Below, in pieces: positions 15,611 to 24,482 of a stretch of 48,223 nt of DNA. A program made the position numbers and the translations under genes. The DNA is from CBCPMX01 sp965120355 (lineage in GTDB: Bacteria; Bacillota; Clostridia; Oscillospirales; Oscillospiraceae). Position 1 is the first letter of the stretch, and the number at the start of each line of letters is the position of its first letter. The notes beneath the pieces were generated by a model. It did not search any database and was not told the origin of the DNA. It worked only from the letters and a program-made list of their open reading frames with translations. The DNA lies in assembly GCA_965120355.1 (NCBI GenBank), contig CBCPMX010000125.1, positions 1-48,223 on the forward strand, read 5' to 3'.

Positions 15611-16249
15611 TCAGACTCTCTTTCCCATCCGGCGGAATACCACTAGCAGCGCTTTGCAGATCGCGGCAGTCAAGACGCCGGCAATCACAGCTTCCGTGAT
15701 GCCGTTGATGCCCACCACCGCCAGAATGGCGCTGAGCAGCAAAGACGGGTCATTCCCCGTGGCTGCGGCGTACTGTTCGCCAAAGAGCAGATAAATCAGC
15801 CCCATCACGCCGATGGTGTTGGTCATGGAGCCCAGCACGCCGGAAATCACCAGAGAAGGCGTTTCCTTCTTCAGCGCTTTTTTCAGCCCAATGTAGGCCC
15901 AGCCGGCCACCACACCAATGAGGATCCGGGGAACAATGGCCACAATCAGGCTGTACCAGCTGCCCTGAAATTCCGGGCTGAAGCTATAAAACGGAGTGAA
16001 CACAAACGACGTGATATTGGGAGAAATGGTCGCCTGAATCACGCTGGTGATGCCGAACAGGCCGCCCAGCAGCGCGCCAATCTTTGGGCCGAGCAAGCAC
16101 GCGCCAATGATGACAGGGATATGCATTGTTGTGGCTTTCATAAATGGCAACGGAATGTACCCCAGCGGCGTGAAGGACAGCACCAGCATCACCGCGGCCA
16201 GCAACGCAACCTGCGTCACCTTGCGCACGTCAAATTTCTTGCTTTTCAT
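15611..16249 (-). CDS. ECF transporter substrate-binding (S) component
   Basis: A 212-residue membrane protein with about six hydrophobic segments. The N-terminal signature (TQVALLAAVMLVLSF, then TPLGYIPLPFMKATTMHIPVIIG) and ACLLGPKIGALLGGLFG are characteristic of ECF S components that bind a vitamin or cofactor and dock on a shared EcfAAT energising module. The region resembles the pantothenate-type (PanT) group, but I would not assign the vitamin. The ATG at 16249 has AGGAGG nine nt upstream; a TTG two codons earlier sits too close to the RBS. No EcfA/EcfT gene is nearby, so the shared module must be elsewhere. Confidence 0.85.
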   Translation of the reverse strand: MKSKKFDVRKVTQVALLAAVMLVLSFTPLGYIPLPFMKATTMHIPVIIGACLLGPKIGALLGGLFGITSVIQATISPNITSFVFTPFYSFSPEFQGSWYSLIVAIVPRILIGVVAGWAYIGLKKALKKETPSLVISGVLGSMTNTIGVMGLIYLLFGEQYAAATGNDPSLLLSAILAVVGINGITEAVIAGVLTAAICKALLVVFRRMGKRV

Positions 16250-16319
16250 ATTCAATTACCTCCTGCTGTCGCCCCGGTCTCGCCAGGTGCAACGCAAATA
16301 TGCGGCATTCGCCACAGGT

Positions 16320-16348
16320 ATTATACAGAAGCATTCCACAAAAAGCAA
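16320..16348 (-). promoter_or_regulatory. Promoter of the ECF S-component gene
   Basis: On the minus strand, TTGCTT (16343-16348), 17-bp spacer, consensus TATAAT (16320-16325). A leader of about 70 nt with a short GGCGAATGCC stem-loop follows; I recognise no riboswitch in it. Confidence 0.55.
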
Positions 16349-16404
16349 GCCATTTGCAGCCCACATCTTAAAAACATGAATTCTGCACAAGCAAATATAA
16401 AACA

Positions 16405-16428
16405 AGCGGCGGCCATTTGGCCGCCGCT
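16405..16428 (-). terminator. Terminator of the SnoaL-like operon
   Basis: AGCGGCGGCC (16405-16414) pairs with GGCCGCCGCT (16419-16428); on the minus strand TGTTTTATATTT follows. Confidence 0.8.
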
Positions 16429-16446
16429 AAAAACCATAAAAACTTC

Positions 16447-17217
16447 TTATTCAGCTGCCAGCTCCGCAGCCGTCTTTACCGGCGTATAGCTGTGGTCATT
16501 GTCCAGGGTCTCATAGGGCTCCGGCCAGGGCACGGTGTCCTGCGGCGGCATAACAACAGAATAGGGCAAGTGCAAGGGGCCCGGATCGGTGACATCCGGG
16601 TCTTCGCCCAGGGTCACGGGCCCGATTCCCTTTTCCTCCGGGGCTGTCAGGCGCTCGAAATCGTCGTGGGCAAAATTGGTCATGTCCAGCTTGCCCATGA
16701 TGTCCGGACAAACCTGCTCATGCAGATACAGCCACTTGCCCTTCTCCTGGACAAAGTCAGAGCCGTACCGCTCCCACAGCACATTACAGTAAGGATATTG
16801 GTGCCGGTTCAGGCGGCAGAAGATTACGCCGGGAGTAATGAAGGAGCCGCGGGCAGATTTTCCATCGTCGGCCACCTCAATGATGTCCGTAAACAGGGTG
16901 TGGACAGACGCTTCCATCAGAGGGCGCGGATCCAGGCCGCCGATTTCGGGATAGAGCTTCTGTACATTCAGAGAATTCTGCATGGCCATATTGTCATAGG
17001 CGGTGACAGAACCTTTCCAGACCTGGGCAAAGCCCCGCATGCGGCCAAAGATGTGGCCCCAGGAGCACCAGTCGTCCTTGGACCAGATCTGTCCCCACTC
17101 GCCGGAGGCGTCGGCGCGGCCATGGAGGTAGGTGTGCTGAGCCTTGATGTTCTCCACTTCTTGACTGGCAACGGCGTTGAGTACCCGTTGATGGAGATCC
17201 AAATGCTTCTTTCTCAT
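16447..17217 (-). CDS. SnoaL/NTF2-like protein C (third gene of operon)
   Basis: A 256-residue protein starting MRKKHLDLHQRVLNAV. The alpha+beta cone pattern of NTF2/SnoaL_4 proteins is seen in the N-terminal helices, the DIIEVADDGKSARGSFITPG strand pair and the EKGKWLYLHEQVCPDI segment. It keeps the C-terminal PxPYxTxDxxHSYTP motif shared with its operon mates (here PEPYETLDNDHSYTP). The ATG is 1 nt from the upstream TGA. NTF2-like domains serve as isomerases, dehydratases or cyclases or bind ligands; no catalytic set is obvious. It is the most divergent of the three, with a longer N-terminal region rich in Trp (GQIWSKDDWCSWGHIFGRM). Confidence 0.75.
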   Translation of the reverse strand: MRKKHLDLHQRVLNAVASQEVENIKAQHTYLHGRADASGEWGQIWSKDDWCSWGHIFGRMRGFAQVWKGSVTAYDNMAMQNSLNVQKLYPEIGGLDPRPLMEASVHTLFTDIIEVADDGKSARGSFITPGVIFCRLNRHQYPYCNVLWERYGSDFVQEKGKWLYLHEQVCPDIMGKLDMTNFAHDDFERLTAPEEKGIGPVTLGEDPDVTDPGPLHLPYSVVMPPQDTVPWPEPYETLDNDHSYTPVKTAAELAAE

Positions 17218-17218
17218 A

Positions 17219-17920
17219 TCACTCCGCCTCCTCGTAATCCGGATGGCCCTCGGGGCCGTAGCTGTTGTCCTCATTAAATGTGGCATAGGGAACCGGCGGC
17301 GCAGGATAGTTGTCCAGCCAGTTATACCGCTCCTGGTGGACCCGCATGGGCAGATTGGGCGTTCCAAACTCCACATACGCCCGGTTTTCCTCATCGGGCA
17401 GGTCCACCGGCTGCTCCATATAGTTGGCGCCGGCCTCGCTCTGCAGATCTGTGGCGACAACCACATGCCAAATCTTCCACTTGCCGTCCTCTTTCAGGAA
17501 GTCAATAGCCAGCTTTTCCATATACCAGCGGGCGTCGGCTTCGGTCTGCGTCTCCGGCACCGTCTCCTGGGAAATGCAGTACCACAGGCCGCGGGCCGTC
17601 TGGCCGTCAAAGGCCTCCTGTACCAGGCCCGTGGAAATGGGGTGATGGAACAGGCAGCCGCCGGGCAGCGCATCCACTTTGGCCTGATGCGTTGTCACAT
17701 AGTAGTCACGAATGGCATCCATCCCCACATAGTAGCCCCAGTTCCGGCCAAAGGACGCGGTCTTTTTCGCCTCCTCACCGGTGACCCACAGCTCGTCCAG
17801 CTCCTTTTCCCGCCAATCATTGGCCAGGTAGTAACAGCGCTTGGCGGCCAGCTTCTTCACTTCCTCCACGTCCCAGACGCGCTGGATCAGCTCCAGATCC
17901 GTATATTTAGGTGCTTTCAT
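17219..17920 (-). CDS. SnoaL/NTF2-like protein B (second gene of operon)
   Basis: A 233-residue protein beginning MKAPKYTDLELIQRVWDVEEVKKL. It has the SnoaL_4 layout: N-terminal helices containing KRCYYLANDWREKELDELW, central strands (TARGLWYCISQE), the DGKWKIWHVVVATD strand and a C-terminal PYATFNEDNSYGP motif. The ATG directly abuts the TGA of the preceding gene. The GLWYC and KIWH motifs match protein A (GLWFC, KIWH), so A and B are clear paralogs. The operon of three such proteins suggests a heteromer or successive steps on one substrate. Confidence 0.78.
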   Translation of the reverse strand: MKAPKYTDLELIQRVWDVEEVKKLAAKRCYYLANDWREKELDELWVTGEEAKKTASFGRNWGYYVGMDAIRDYYVTTHQAKVDALPGGCLFHHPISTGLVQEAFDGQTARGLWYCISQETVPETQTEADARWYMEKLAIDFLKEDGKWKIWHVVVATDLQSEAGANYMEQPVDLPDEENRAYVEFGTPNLPMRVHQERYNWLDNYPAPPVPYATFNEDNSYGPEGHPDYEEAE

Positions 17921-18652
17921 TCAAACCGCCTCCATTCCATAGGAAAATGTCTCGCTGAAGGTATTGTATGGCTCTGGGATTCGCGGAACCTCTGTCGCAG
18001 GCCGCTGGGGCGTGTAGAGCGCACGGATCTCCCGCTGCACCGTATAGGGCGGCAGCGCAAAGTCCTTCAGCGGCGCGAACTCCGGCAGCTCCGGATATGG
18101 CGTCACAGGGCGTCCCCAGCTCTGACCGCACAGGGAGTCTACATCGTTGAGATACTGCAAATGCCAAATTTTCCAGTCGTCATCCTCATAGACGAAATCG
18201 CCGGCGAAATAGCCCCACGTCCAGTTTGCCACAGGCCCCGCTTCCGTGACCTCCGCGTCACAGCCCAGGCAAAACCACAGGCCCTTGGCCGTTTCGCCGT
18301 CGGCCGCCACCTCAATGACCGGCGCTGTCAGGGGCTTGACGTGGAAGGGACCGATTCCATAGATCTCTTCTTCTGTTTTGCCGCCCAGCTTCTCCGGCAG
18401 ACGCTGCTGCAGCAGCTTGGCAGAGAGTTTATTCCGTTCCACAATGGCGGCAAAATAGCCGCTGACGGCCTCGCCTCCCACATAGCTGCCATCATTAAAT
18501 GTCAGACAGACGTCTGCCCGCTTGCTCCAGAAACGGGAGAAAATCTCCCCCTGGCGGTTGAGCAGCAGACAGTTGACATACTTGCCCATGAGGTTTTTGA
18601 TGGTCCGCTGGTCCTCCCAGCGCTCCACCAGAAATTCCACTGTATTTTCCAT
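17921..18652 (-). CDS. SnoaL/NTF2-like protein A (first gene of operon)
   Basis: A 243-residue protein from ATG 18652 (MENTVEFLVERWEDQRTIKNLMGKY). GGAGG lies 6 nt upstream; a 39-codon open extension contains the promoter and is rejected. NTF2-like features: a bundle of N-terminal helices ending FSRFW, a strand region VIEVAADGETAKGLWFCLG, then FVYEDDDWKIWHLQYLNDV and the C-terminal PYNTFSETFSYGMEAV. It is transcribed from a near-consensus promoter and heads a tight three-gene operon. There is no known biosynthetic or redox partner inside the operon. Function is not predictable beyond a possible isomerase/dehydratase or ligand-binding role. Confidence 0.78.
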   Translation of the reverse strand: MENTVEFLVERWEDQRTIKNLMGKYVNCLLLNRQGEIFSRFWSKRADVCLTFNDGSYVGGEAVSGYFAAIVERNKLSAKLLQQRLPEKLGGKTEEEIYGIGPFHVKPLTAPVIEVAADGETAKGLWFCLGCDAEVTEAGPVANWTWGYFAGDFVYEDDDWKIWHLQYLNDVDSLCGQSWGRPVTPYPELPEFAPLKDFALPPYTVQREIRALYTPQRPATEVPRIPEPYNTFSETFSYGMEAV

Positions 18653-18691
18653 ATCGATCCTCCAATCCGGGAAACAGGTTTTTTCGTTTCT

Positions 18692-18720
18692 ATCATACTT
18701 GATTCGGATACGAATGTAAA
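18692..18720 (-). promoter_or_regulatory. Promoter of the three-gene SnoaL-like operon
   Basis: On the minus strand, TTTACA (18715-18720), 17-bp spacer, TATGAT (18692-18697), about 40 nt before the ATG. Confidence 0.75.
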
Positions 18721-18822
18721 GCGGCCATTGGAGATTTGCAATCCAGGTACAAAAATGCAAGCTCCCCATCCCGGCACACGGCGGGCAATCCGCGGCCAGG
18801 ACAGCCCAAACGCCGGAGTTCC

Positions 18823-20604
18823 TTACTGGGCCGCAATCTTTTCCGCCAGTTCATTGAGATAGACCCAACGTTCCATTTTTTCTTCCAGCGCCGCTTCCAA
18901 CTGTTCCTGCTGGGCCATCAGTTCGGACAAGCGCACATAGTCGGCGGCAGCTGCTTCCACTGCAGCAGCGGTGTCGGCCAGCTGCTGCTCCAGGGCGGCA
19001 ATGTCTGCGTCGATGGTCTCAAATTCCCGCTGTTCTCTAAAAGAGAATTTCAACTTTTGCGGCTTGGGAGGCGCCGGTTTTTTCTCGGACTTCAGCTTGG
19101 GGTCTGCCGCAGCCGGTTTTTCTTCCGGAGGGCGTTTTTCCAGATAGTCGCTATAGTTTCCAGTATAACGCCGCACCTGTCCGTTTTCTCCCAGCGCAAA
19201 AATGGAGGTGGCCAGCTTGTCGAGAAAATAGCGGTCATGGGACACAGCCAGCACCGCGCCGGAAAAAGACTGGAGATACTCTTCCAAGATGGTCAGGGTC
19301 GTAATATCCAAGTCGTTGGTGGGTTCGTCCAACAACAGCACATTGGGCGCCTCCATTAAAATTCCCAGCAGATACAGCCGCCTTTTTTCTCCGCCGCTGA
19401 GGCGGCTGATCTGGGCATATTGCAAATCCGGCGAGAACAGAAACCGCTCCAGCATCTGACTGGCCGAAAAGGTTCCCTCGTCGGTGGTGACCCGCTCCGC
19501 AATCTGCCGCGTCCAGTCAATCACCCGCATATCGCCAGGAAGTTCTTTAGATTCCTGTGTGAAATACCCGATTTTCACAGTGCTGCCCATATCAATTTCA
19601 CCGCCGTCCGGCTGAAGCCGGCCCGCAATCAGGTTCAGCAGCGTGCTTTTTCCAACGCCGTTTTTCCCCACAATCCCAATGCGGTCATCCCGCAGAAGCA
19701 GGTAGGAAAACGGCTGCAGAACCGTTCTGCCGCCAAACTGCTTCGTCACCTCCCGCAGCTCCAGAATCTTTTTACCCAGGCGGCTGGAAGCCGCCGAGAT
19801 GGTCACAGTCTGGTCATACTCCGGACCGGATTGCGCCTTCAGCGCCTCATACTGTTTGATGCGCCCTTTGGCCTTGGTTGTGCGGGCTTTAGCGCCCCGT
19901 TGGATCCAGGCTGTCTCATGGCGCAGCAGGGTCTGCCGCTTGCGCTCAGCGGCTTCAGCGTACTCCAGCCGCTGCGCTTTCAGCTCCAAATACCGCTCGT
20001 AATTGGCCTCATAGGTGTACAGCTTCCCCTTATCCACCTCCACAATGCGGTTGACCACCCGTATGAGGAAATACCGGTCATGGGTCACCATCACCAGCCC
20101 GCCGCGGTAGGCCGCCAACCAATCCTCCAGCCAGCGTACCGCGTCCGCGTCCAGATGGTTGGTAGGCTCGTCCAGAATCAGCACATCGGCGGGGCAGATC
20201 AGGGCCGTCGCCAGCGCCACCCGTTTGCGCTGACCGCCGGACAGTTGGCCAATCCTCTTGTCGAACTGCGTCACACCCAGGCGCGTCAACGTCATTTTCG
20301 CCTCGTATTCATTGAGCTGCCGGAACTGGGCCGGGAAGCCCAGAAACACTTGCTCCAGCACGGTAGCCTCCGGATCCATATCCGGTGTCTGGGGCAAATA
20401 GGCCACCTGTAAATTGGGATTCCGGGCCATGGTACCCTCATCTGCCTGCTCTGTCTCTGCCAAAATTCTCAGCAGCGTACTTTTGCCAGTGCCGTTGATG
20501 CCAATGACCCCCACCTTATCGCCGTCGTCCAGATAAAAATTCACGTCGTCCAAAAGCTGCCGGGAGCCATAGTTTTTCGAAATGTGTTCCGCCGATAATA
20601 GCAT
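18823..20604 (-). CDS. ABC-F family ATPase (Uup-like)
   Basis: A 593-residue soluble protein with two ABC domains in tandem. Domain 1: Walker A GINGTGKST (about 34-42), signature LSGGQRKR, Walker B VLILDEPTNHLD. Domain 2: GKNGVGKST, LSGGEKRRL, LLLDEPTNDLD. The linker (about 230-280, PtIM region) is helical and basic. A C-terminal extension of about 100 residues with a Lys/Pro stretch and a coiled coil (IAALEQQLADTAAAVEAA) matches Uup-type proteins, which bind DNA or branched junctions, rather than antibiotic-resistance ABC-F proteins. ABC-F proteins act on ribosomes rather than transport. AAGGAGA precedes the ATG. It is transcribed separately from the SnoaL genes. Confidence 0.9.
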   Translation of the reverse strand: MLLSAEHISKNYGSRQLLDDVNFYLDDGDKVGVIGINGTGKSTLLRILAETEQADEGTMARNPNLQVAYLPQTPDMDPEATVLEQVFLGFPAQFRQLNEYEAKMTLTRLGVTQFDKRIGQLSGGQRKRVALATALICPADVLILDEPTNHLDADAVRWLEDWLAAYRGGLVMVTHDRYFLIRVVNRIVEVDKGKLYTYEANYERYLELKAQRLEYAEAAERKRQTLLRHETAWIQRGAKARTTKAKGRIKQYEALKAQSGPEYDQTVTISAASSRLGKKILELREVTKQFGGRTVLQPFSYLLLRDDRIGIVGKNGVGKSTLLNLIAGRLQPDGGEIDMGSTVKIGYFTQESKELPGDMRVIDWTRQIAERVTTDEGTFSASQMLERFLFSPDLQYAQISRLSGGEKRRLYLLGILMEAPNVLLLDEPTNDLDITTLTILEEYLQSFSGAVLAVSHDRYFLDKLATSIFALGENGQVRRYTGNYSDYLEKRPPEEKPAAADPKLKSEKKPAPPKPQKLKFSFREQREFETIDADIAALEQQLADTAAAVEAAAADYVRLSELMAQQEQLEAALEEKMERWVYLNELAEKIAAQ

Positions 20605-20688
20605 AGTTCTTCTCCTTGGGATGGTTTGCGTTTATTGTAGCACACTGCATACCGAAAGGCCACCCGATTTTTGCTGCCGGATACGGCT

Positions 20689-20717
20689 TACCGCCGCAGA
20701 CAGCGTCTGCGGCGGTA
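20689..20717. terminator. Inverted repeat downstream of the first ABC exporter
   Basis: TACCGCCGCAGAC (20689-20701), loop AGC, GTCTGCGGCGGTA (20705-20717). It follows the exporter stop codon on the minus strand. It has no clear U-tract, so termination is inferred from position. Confidence 0.55.
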
Positions 20718-20739
20718 GATTATGGTTTTCATGTGTATA

Positions 20740-22668
20740 TCATTCCAGCTCGAACGCGCCGGTATAGAGCTGATAGTAAACGCCCTTCTCCGCAATCAGC
20801 TTTTCATGGTTGCCGCGCTCGATGATGCGTCCATGGTCCAGCACCATGATGACGTCGGAGTTCTGTACGGTGGACAGGCGGTGCGCTATGACAAAAACTG
20901 TCCGGCCCTTCATCAGCTTATCCATACCATCCTGCACCAGTGCTTCGGTACGGGTATCAATGGAGGACGTCGCCTCGTCCAGAATCATCACCGGCGGATC
21001 AGAGACAGCGGCCCTGGCGATGGACAACAGCTGCCGCTGGCCCTGGGACAGGCCGCTGCCATCCCCCTGCAAAACAGTTTCATAGCCCTTCGGCAACATG
21101 CGGATAAAGCCGTCGGCGTTTGCCAATTTGGCCGCGGCAATGCACTCCTCATCGGTGGCCTGTGGATTGCCATATCGGATATTCTCCATGACCGTGCCGG
21201 TGAACAGGTTTACATCCTGTAGGACAATGCCCAACGAACGCCGCAGATCCGCCTTTTTAATTTTGTTGATGTTGATGCCGTCATAGCGAATCTTGCCGTC
21301 GGCAATATCGTAGAACCGGTTGATCAGGTTGGTGATGGTGGTCTTACCCGCGCCGGTGGCGCCCACGAAAGCAATCTTCTCACCGGGATTGGCGTACAGG
21401 GTGATGTCGTGAAGCACCGGTTTGTCCGGGGAATACCCGAAGTCCACACTGTCCATGGTAATCCCGCCAGTCAATTCCGTATAGGTCAGGGTACCGTCAC
21501 TGTGCGGATGTTTCCAGGCCCAGTGGCCCGTACGTTCGGCGCACTCCGTAATAGAGCCATCGTCGCCGATTCTGGCATTGACCAGGGTCACATAGCCGTC
21601 GTCCGCTTCCGGTTCCTCCTCCATAAACGCAAAGATCCGGGACGCACCGGCCAACGCCGTAATAATCGAGTTAAATTGGTTGGACAACTGTGAAATGGGG
21701 TTGGTAAAGCTGCGGAACAACGTCAAAAACGAGGCAATCATGCCCAATGTCATGGTGTTGACACCGGTAAGCCCCAAATTGGTCAGGTTAAAAATAGCCA
21801 TGTAGGCTCCCAGGACCGCAATCACAACATAGGCCAGATAGTCCAGGCCGCACATCATAGGCATAATGGAGTTTGCGCTGCCATTGGCGGCTGACGCGCT
21901 CTCCTCCCAGATCTTATTTTTGACACGGAGCTGTTCTTTGGCCTTTGCCTCATGGCAAAACACCTTGACCACTTTTTGCCCATTGACCATCTCTTCCACG
22001 AAGCCGTTCAAATCTGCCAGCGCTTCCTGCTGATGCATGAAGTGAATGCCGATTTTCTTCACAGTGCCGCTGGCAATTTTCAGGCTCAACACCACCAGCA
22101 CCACTGCCAGCAGACTGAGCGGCACACTGATATACAGCATACACACAAATACCGCTACAATGGTAAACACCGAAGAAATAAGCTGCGACATAGACTGCGC
22201 GATCAGCTGGCGCAGCGTATCGGTATCGTTGGTATACAGGCTCATAATCTCGCCGTGGGTATGGGTGTCGAAATACCGCACCGGCAGCCACTGCATTTTG
22301 GAAAACATTTCATCGCGGATTTTTTTCAGGGTTCCCTGTGCAATGGTGACCATCAGCCGGTTATAAAGCAGCGTGGCAACCACGCCCACAAAGTAGATGG
22401 CCGCAATGGTAATCAAGGCCCGAATCAGGCCGGTAAATACCGGCGTATCCATGGAAAGCATGGGCACAATATAGTCGTCAATCAGAGACTGGAGAAACAT
22501 TGAAGACGCCGCGCTGGCAATGGCACTGAGGAGAATACACACCGCCACGATCCAGAGCTGTCCCCGGTATTCCTTCATATAAGAAAAGATCCGCATCAGT
22601 GTTTGCATGTCAAACCGGCCCGGAGCTTTGGCAGAAACGGGCTGCGCCGTCTGTTTCCTGTTATCCAT
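20740..22668 (-). CDS. Heterodimeric ABC exporter, subunit with canonical Walker B
   Basis: A 642-residue half-transporter: six-helix exporter domain (about 30-340) then a nucleotide-binding domain. NBD motifs: Walker A GATGAGKTT, Walker B VMILDEATSSID (catalytic Glu kept), H-loop VFVIAHRLST (His kept) and a non-consensus signature LSQGQ. That signature is typical of the active-Walker-B half of heterodimeric exporters such as LmrCD/BmrCD. About 60 residues between the membrane domain and the NBD (around ARIGDDGSITECAERTGHW) form an extra linker. I start at ATG 22668; the stop of the partner gene overlaps it by 8 nt. It pairs with 22661-24412; the cargo is unknown, perhaps drugs or peptides. 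Confidence 0.9.
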   Translation of the reverse strand: MDNRKQTAQPVSAKAPGRFDMQTLMRIFSYMKEYRGQLWIVAVCILLSAIASAASSMFLQSLIDDYIVPMLSMDTPVFTGLIRALITIAAIYFVGVVATLLYNRLMVTIAQGTLKKIRDEMFSKMQWLPVRYFDTHTHGEIMSLYTNDTDTLRQLIAQSMSQLISSVFTIVAVFVCMLYISVPLSLLAVVLVVLSLKIASGTVKKIGIHFMHQQEALADLNGFVEEMVNGQKVVKVFCHEAKAKEQLRVKNKIWEESASAANGSANSIMPMMCGLDYLAYVVIAVLGAYMAIFNLTNLGLTGVNTMTLGMIASFLTLFRSFTNPISQLSNQFNSIITALAGASRIFAFMEEEPEADDGYVTLVNARIGDDGSITECAERTGHWAWKHPHSDGTLTYTELTGGITMDSVDFGYSPDKPVLHDITLYANPGEKIAFVGATGAGKTTITNLINRFYDIADGKIRYDGININKIKKADLRRSLGIVLQDVNLFTGTVMENIRYGNPQATDEECIAAAKLANADGFIRMLPKGYETVLQGDGSGLSQGQRQLLSIARAAVSDPPVMILDEATSSIDTRTEALVQDGMDKLMKGRTVFVIAHRLSTVQNSDVIMVLDHGRIIERGNHEKLIAEKGVYYQLYTGAFELE

Positions 22669-24412
22669 TGTCCTTGTCCCCCTTCTGCTGAGATTCATAA
22701 ACCTCGCGGTAAATTCCGCAGGTCTGAAGCAGCTGGTCATGCGTCCCCACCGCCACAACGCAGCCGTCGTCCAGCACCACAATCTGATCGGCATGCTGCA
22801 CCGAACTGACCCGTTGGGCAATGATGATCTTGGTGGTCTCCGGAATATACTCCGCAAAGGACTTTTGAATCGCGGCGTCCGTCCGGGTATCGACCGCGCT
22901 GGTGGAGTCATCAAGAATCAGCACTTTGGGCTTTTTCAGCAATGCACGGGCAATGCACAGCCGCTGCTTCTGGCCGCCAGAGACGTTGGTGCCTCCCTGC
23001 TCGATATGTGTCTCATATCCCTTTGGGAAAGACTGAATAAACTCATCCGCACAGGCCAAACGGCAGGCATGACGCAGTTCCTCCTCTGTGGCGTCCTCAT
23101 TGCCCCAACGCAGGTTTTCACTGATGGTACCGGAAAACAGCTCATTCTTCTGCAGCACCATGGCCACACTGTTTCGCAGCGTATCCAGGTCATATTTCCG
23201 GACATCCACGCCGCCCACCTTCACAACGCCTTCCGACACATCATAGAGCCGGGGAATTAACTGTACCAGGCTGGACTTGGATGAACCGGTTCCGCCCAGA
23301 ATTCCAATGGTCTGTCCGGAGCGGAAATGCAGGTCAATGTGGTCCAATACCTTTTTATCCGCCTTAGAGGCATAAACGAAAGAAACATTTTCAAAATCCA
23401 CGTCCCCGCTGCGAACCTGATAAACCGGCTTTTCCGGATTGGTGATATCCGACTGCTCATTCAGGATCTCTGCAATACGGGCAGCAGAAGATACTGCTAT
23501 GGTGATCATCGCAAAGATCATAGACAGCACCATCAGGCTGGTCAGGATCTGCGTTGCATAGCTGATTAAAGCCGTCAGGTTCCCGGTGGTCATGCCCAGG
23601 GCAGGGTCGTTGCCGCTGGCCAGAATGGCCTTGGCACCCATCCAGGAGATGAGAATCATACAGACATACATGAAAAACTGCATCAGCGGCGAATTCAGTG
23701 CAATGAGCCGTTCGCCCTTGGCAAAGTCCTGGAAAATCCGCTCGGAAATTCCGCGAAACTTTCGGATTTCTCCCTCTTCCTGGTTAAAGGACTTGACCAC
23801 ACGAATGCCTCGCACATTCTCCTGCACCGTATTGTTCAGCTGATCGTATGTGGAAAATACACGCTTAAAAATGGGATGTACCTTCCACACAATCCAGAAC
23901 AGCGCAATACCCAGCAGCGGAATGGCCGCCAGAAACACCAGCGCAATCTTTACATTGATATTGAAACAGGCAACCATAGCAAAGATCATCATGACAGGGC
24001 TGCGAATCGCCATGCGAATCAGCATCTGATATGCATTTTGGATATTTGTCACATCCGTAGTCAGTCTGGTGACAATGGACGCAGTGGAGAATTTGTCAAT
24101 ATTCGAAAAAGAATAGGTCTGTACCTTGTCATACATATCTTGACGCAAAGTCGCGCAAAATCCCGCAGCTGCTCTGGCCCCCAGCTTTGCGGAACCAACA
24201 CCGGTCACAAACTGCAAAATCGCAAATACCAAAATCCAAAATCCATATTTCCATACCTGAGATATATCCCCTTGTTCCACCCCGTAGTCAATCAGGCTGG
24301 ACATACACAAGGGAATGAAGATCTCCACAGCGACCTCAAAAATTGACAGCAGGACTGTGATAACAGAGCTTTTCTTGTATTCTCTCAAACTCCCGGCAAG
24401 GGTCTTGATCAT
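22661..24412 (-). CDS. Heterodimeric ABC exporter, subunit with degenerate NBD
   Basis: A 583-residue half-transporter with six membrane helices and one NBD. Walker A is GGTGSSKSS and the signature is VSGGQKQR, but Walker B is VLILDDSTSAVD (Glu replaced by Asp) and the H-loop is IIIAQRVSS (His replaced by Gln). These changes mark the non-hydrolysing half of a heterodimer; its intact signature completes the active site of the partner. AAGGAG sits 6 nt before the ATG. The gene lies downstream of marR, and an operator-like repeat falls between the two. Confidence 0.9.
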   Translation of the reverse strand: MIKTLAGSLREYKKSSVITVLLSIFEVAVEIFIPLCMSSLIDYGVEQGDISQVWKYGFWILVFAILQFVTGVGSAKLGARAAAGFCATLRQDMYDKVQTYSFSNIDKFSTASIVTRLTTDVTNIQNAYQMLIRMAIRSPVMMIFAMVACFNINVKIALVFLAAIPLLGIALFWIVWKVHPIFKRVFSTYDQLNNTVQENVRGIRVVKSFNQEEGEIRKFRGISERIFQDFAKGERLIALNSPLMQFFMYVCMILISWMGAKAILASGNDPALGMTTGNLTALISYATQILTSLMVLSMIFAMITIAVSSAARIAEILNEQSDITNPEKPVYQVRSGDVDFENVSFVYASKADKKVLDHIDLHFRSGQTIGILGGTGSSKSSLVQLIPRLYDVSEGVVKVGGVDVRKYDLDTLRNSVAMVLQKNELFSGTISENLRWGNEDATEEELRHACRLACADEFIQSFPKGYETHIEQGGTNVSGGQKQRLCIARALLKKPKVLILDDSTSAVDTRTDAAIQKSFAEYIPETTKIIIAQRVSSVQHADQIVVLDDGCVVAVGTHDQLLQTCGIYREVYESQQKGDKDNG

Positions 24413-24429
24413 AAAGGTCTCCTTTCATA

Positions 24430-24443
24430 TGTAACACGTTACA
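24430..24443. promoter_or_regulatory. MarR operator candidate ahead of the exporter genes
   Basis: TGTAAC-AC-GTTACA (24430-24443) is a perfect inverted repeat with a 2-bp spacer. It lies 18 nt before the exporter start and has the same arms as the site in the marR promoter. Confidence 0.7.
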
Positions 24444-24482
24444 CTTTGGTGCAGCAAATTGCTGCCGCAGGCAGCCTCTCTG

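Noticed and set aside
18736..19359. Plus-strand open frame opposite the ABC-F gene 3' end
   Set aside because: Antisense to a clear ABC-F coding region; no start signals.
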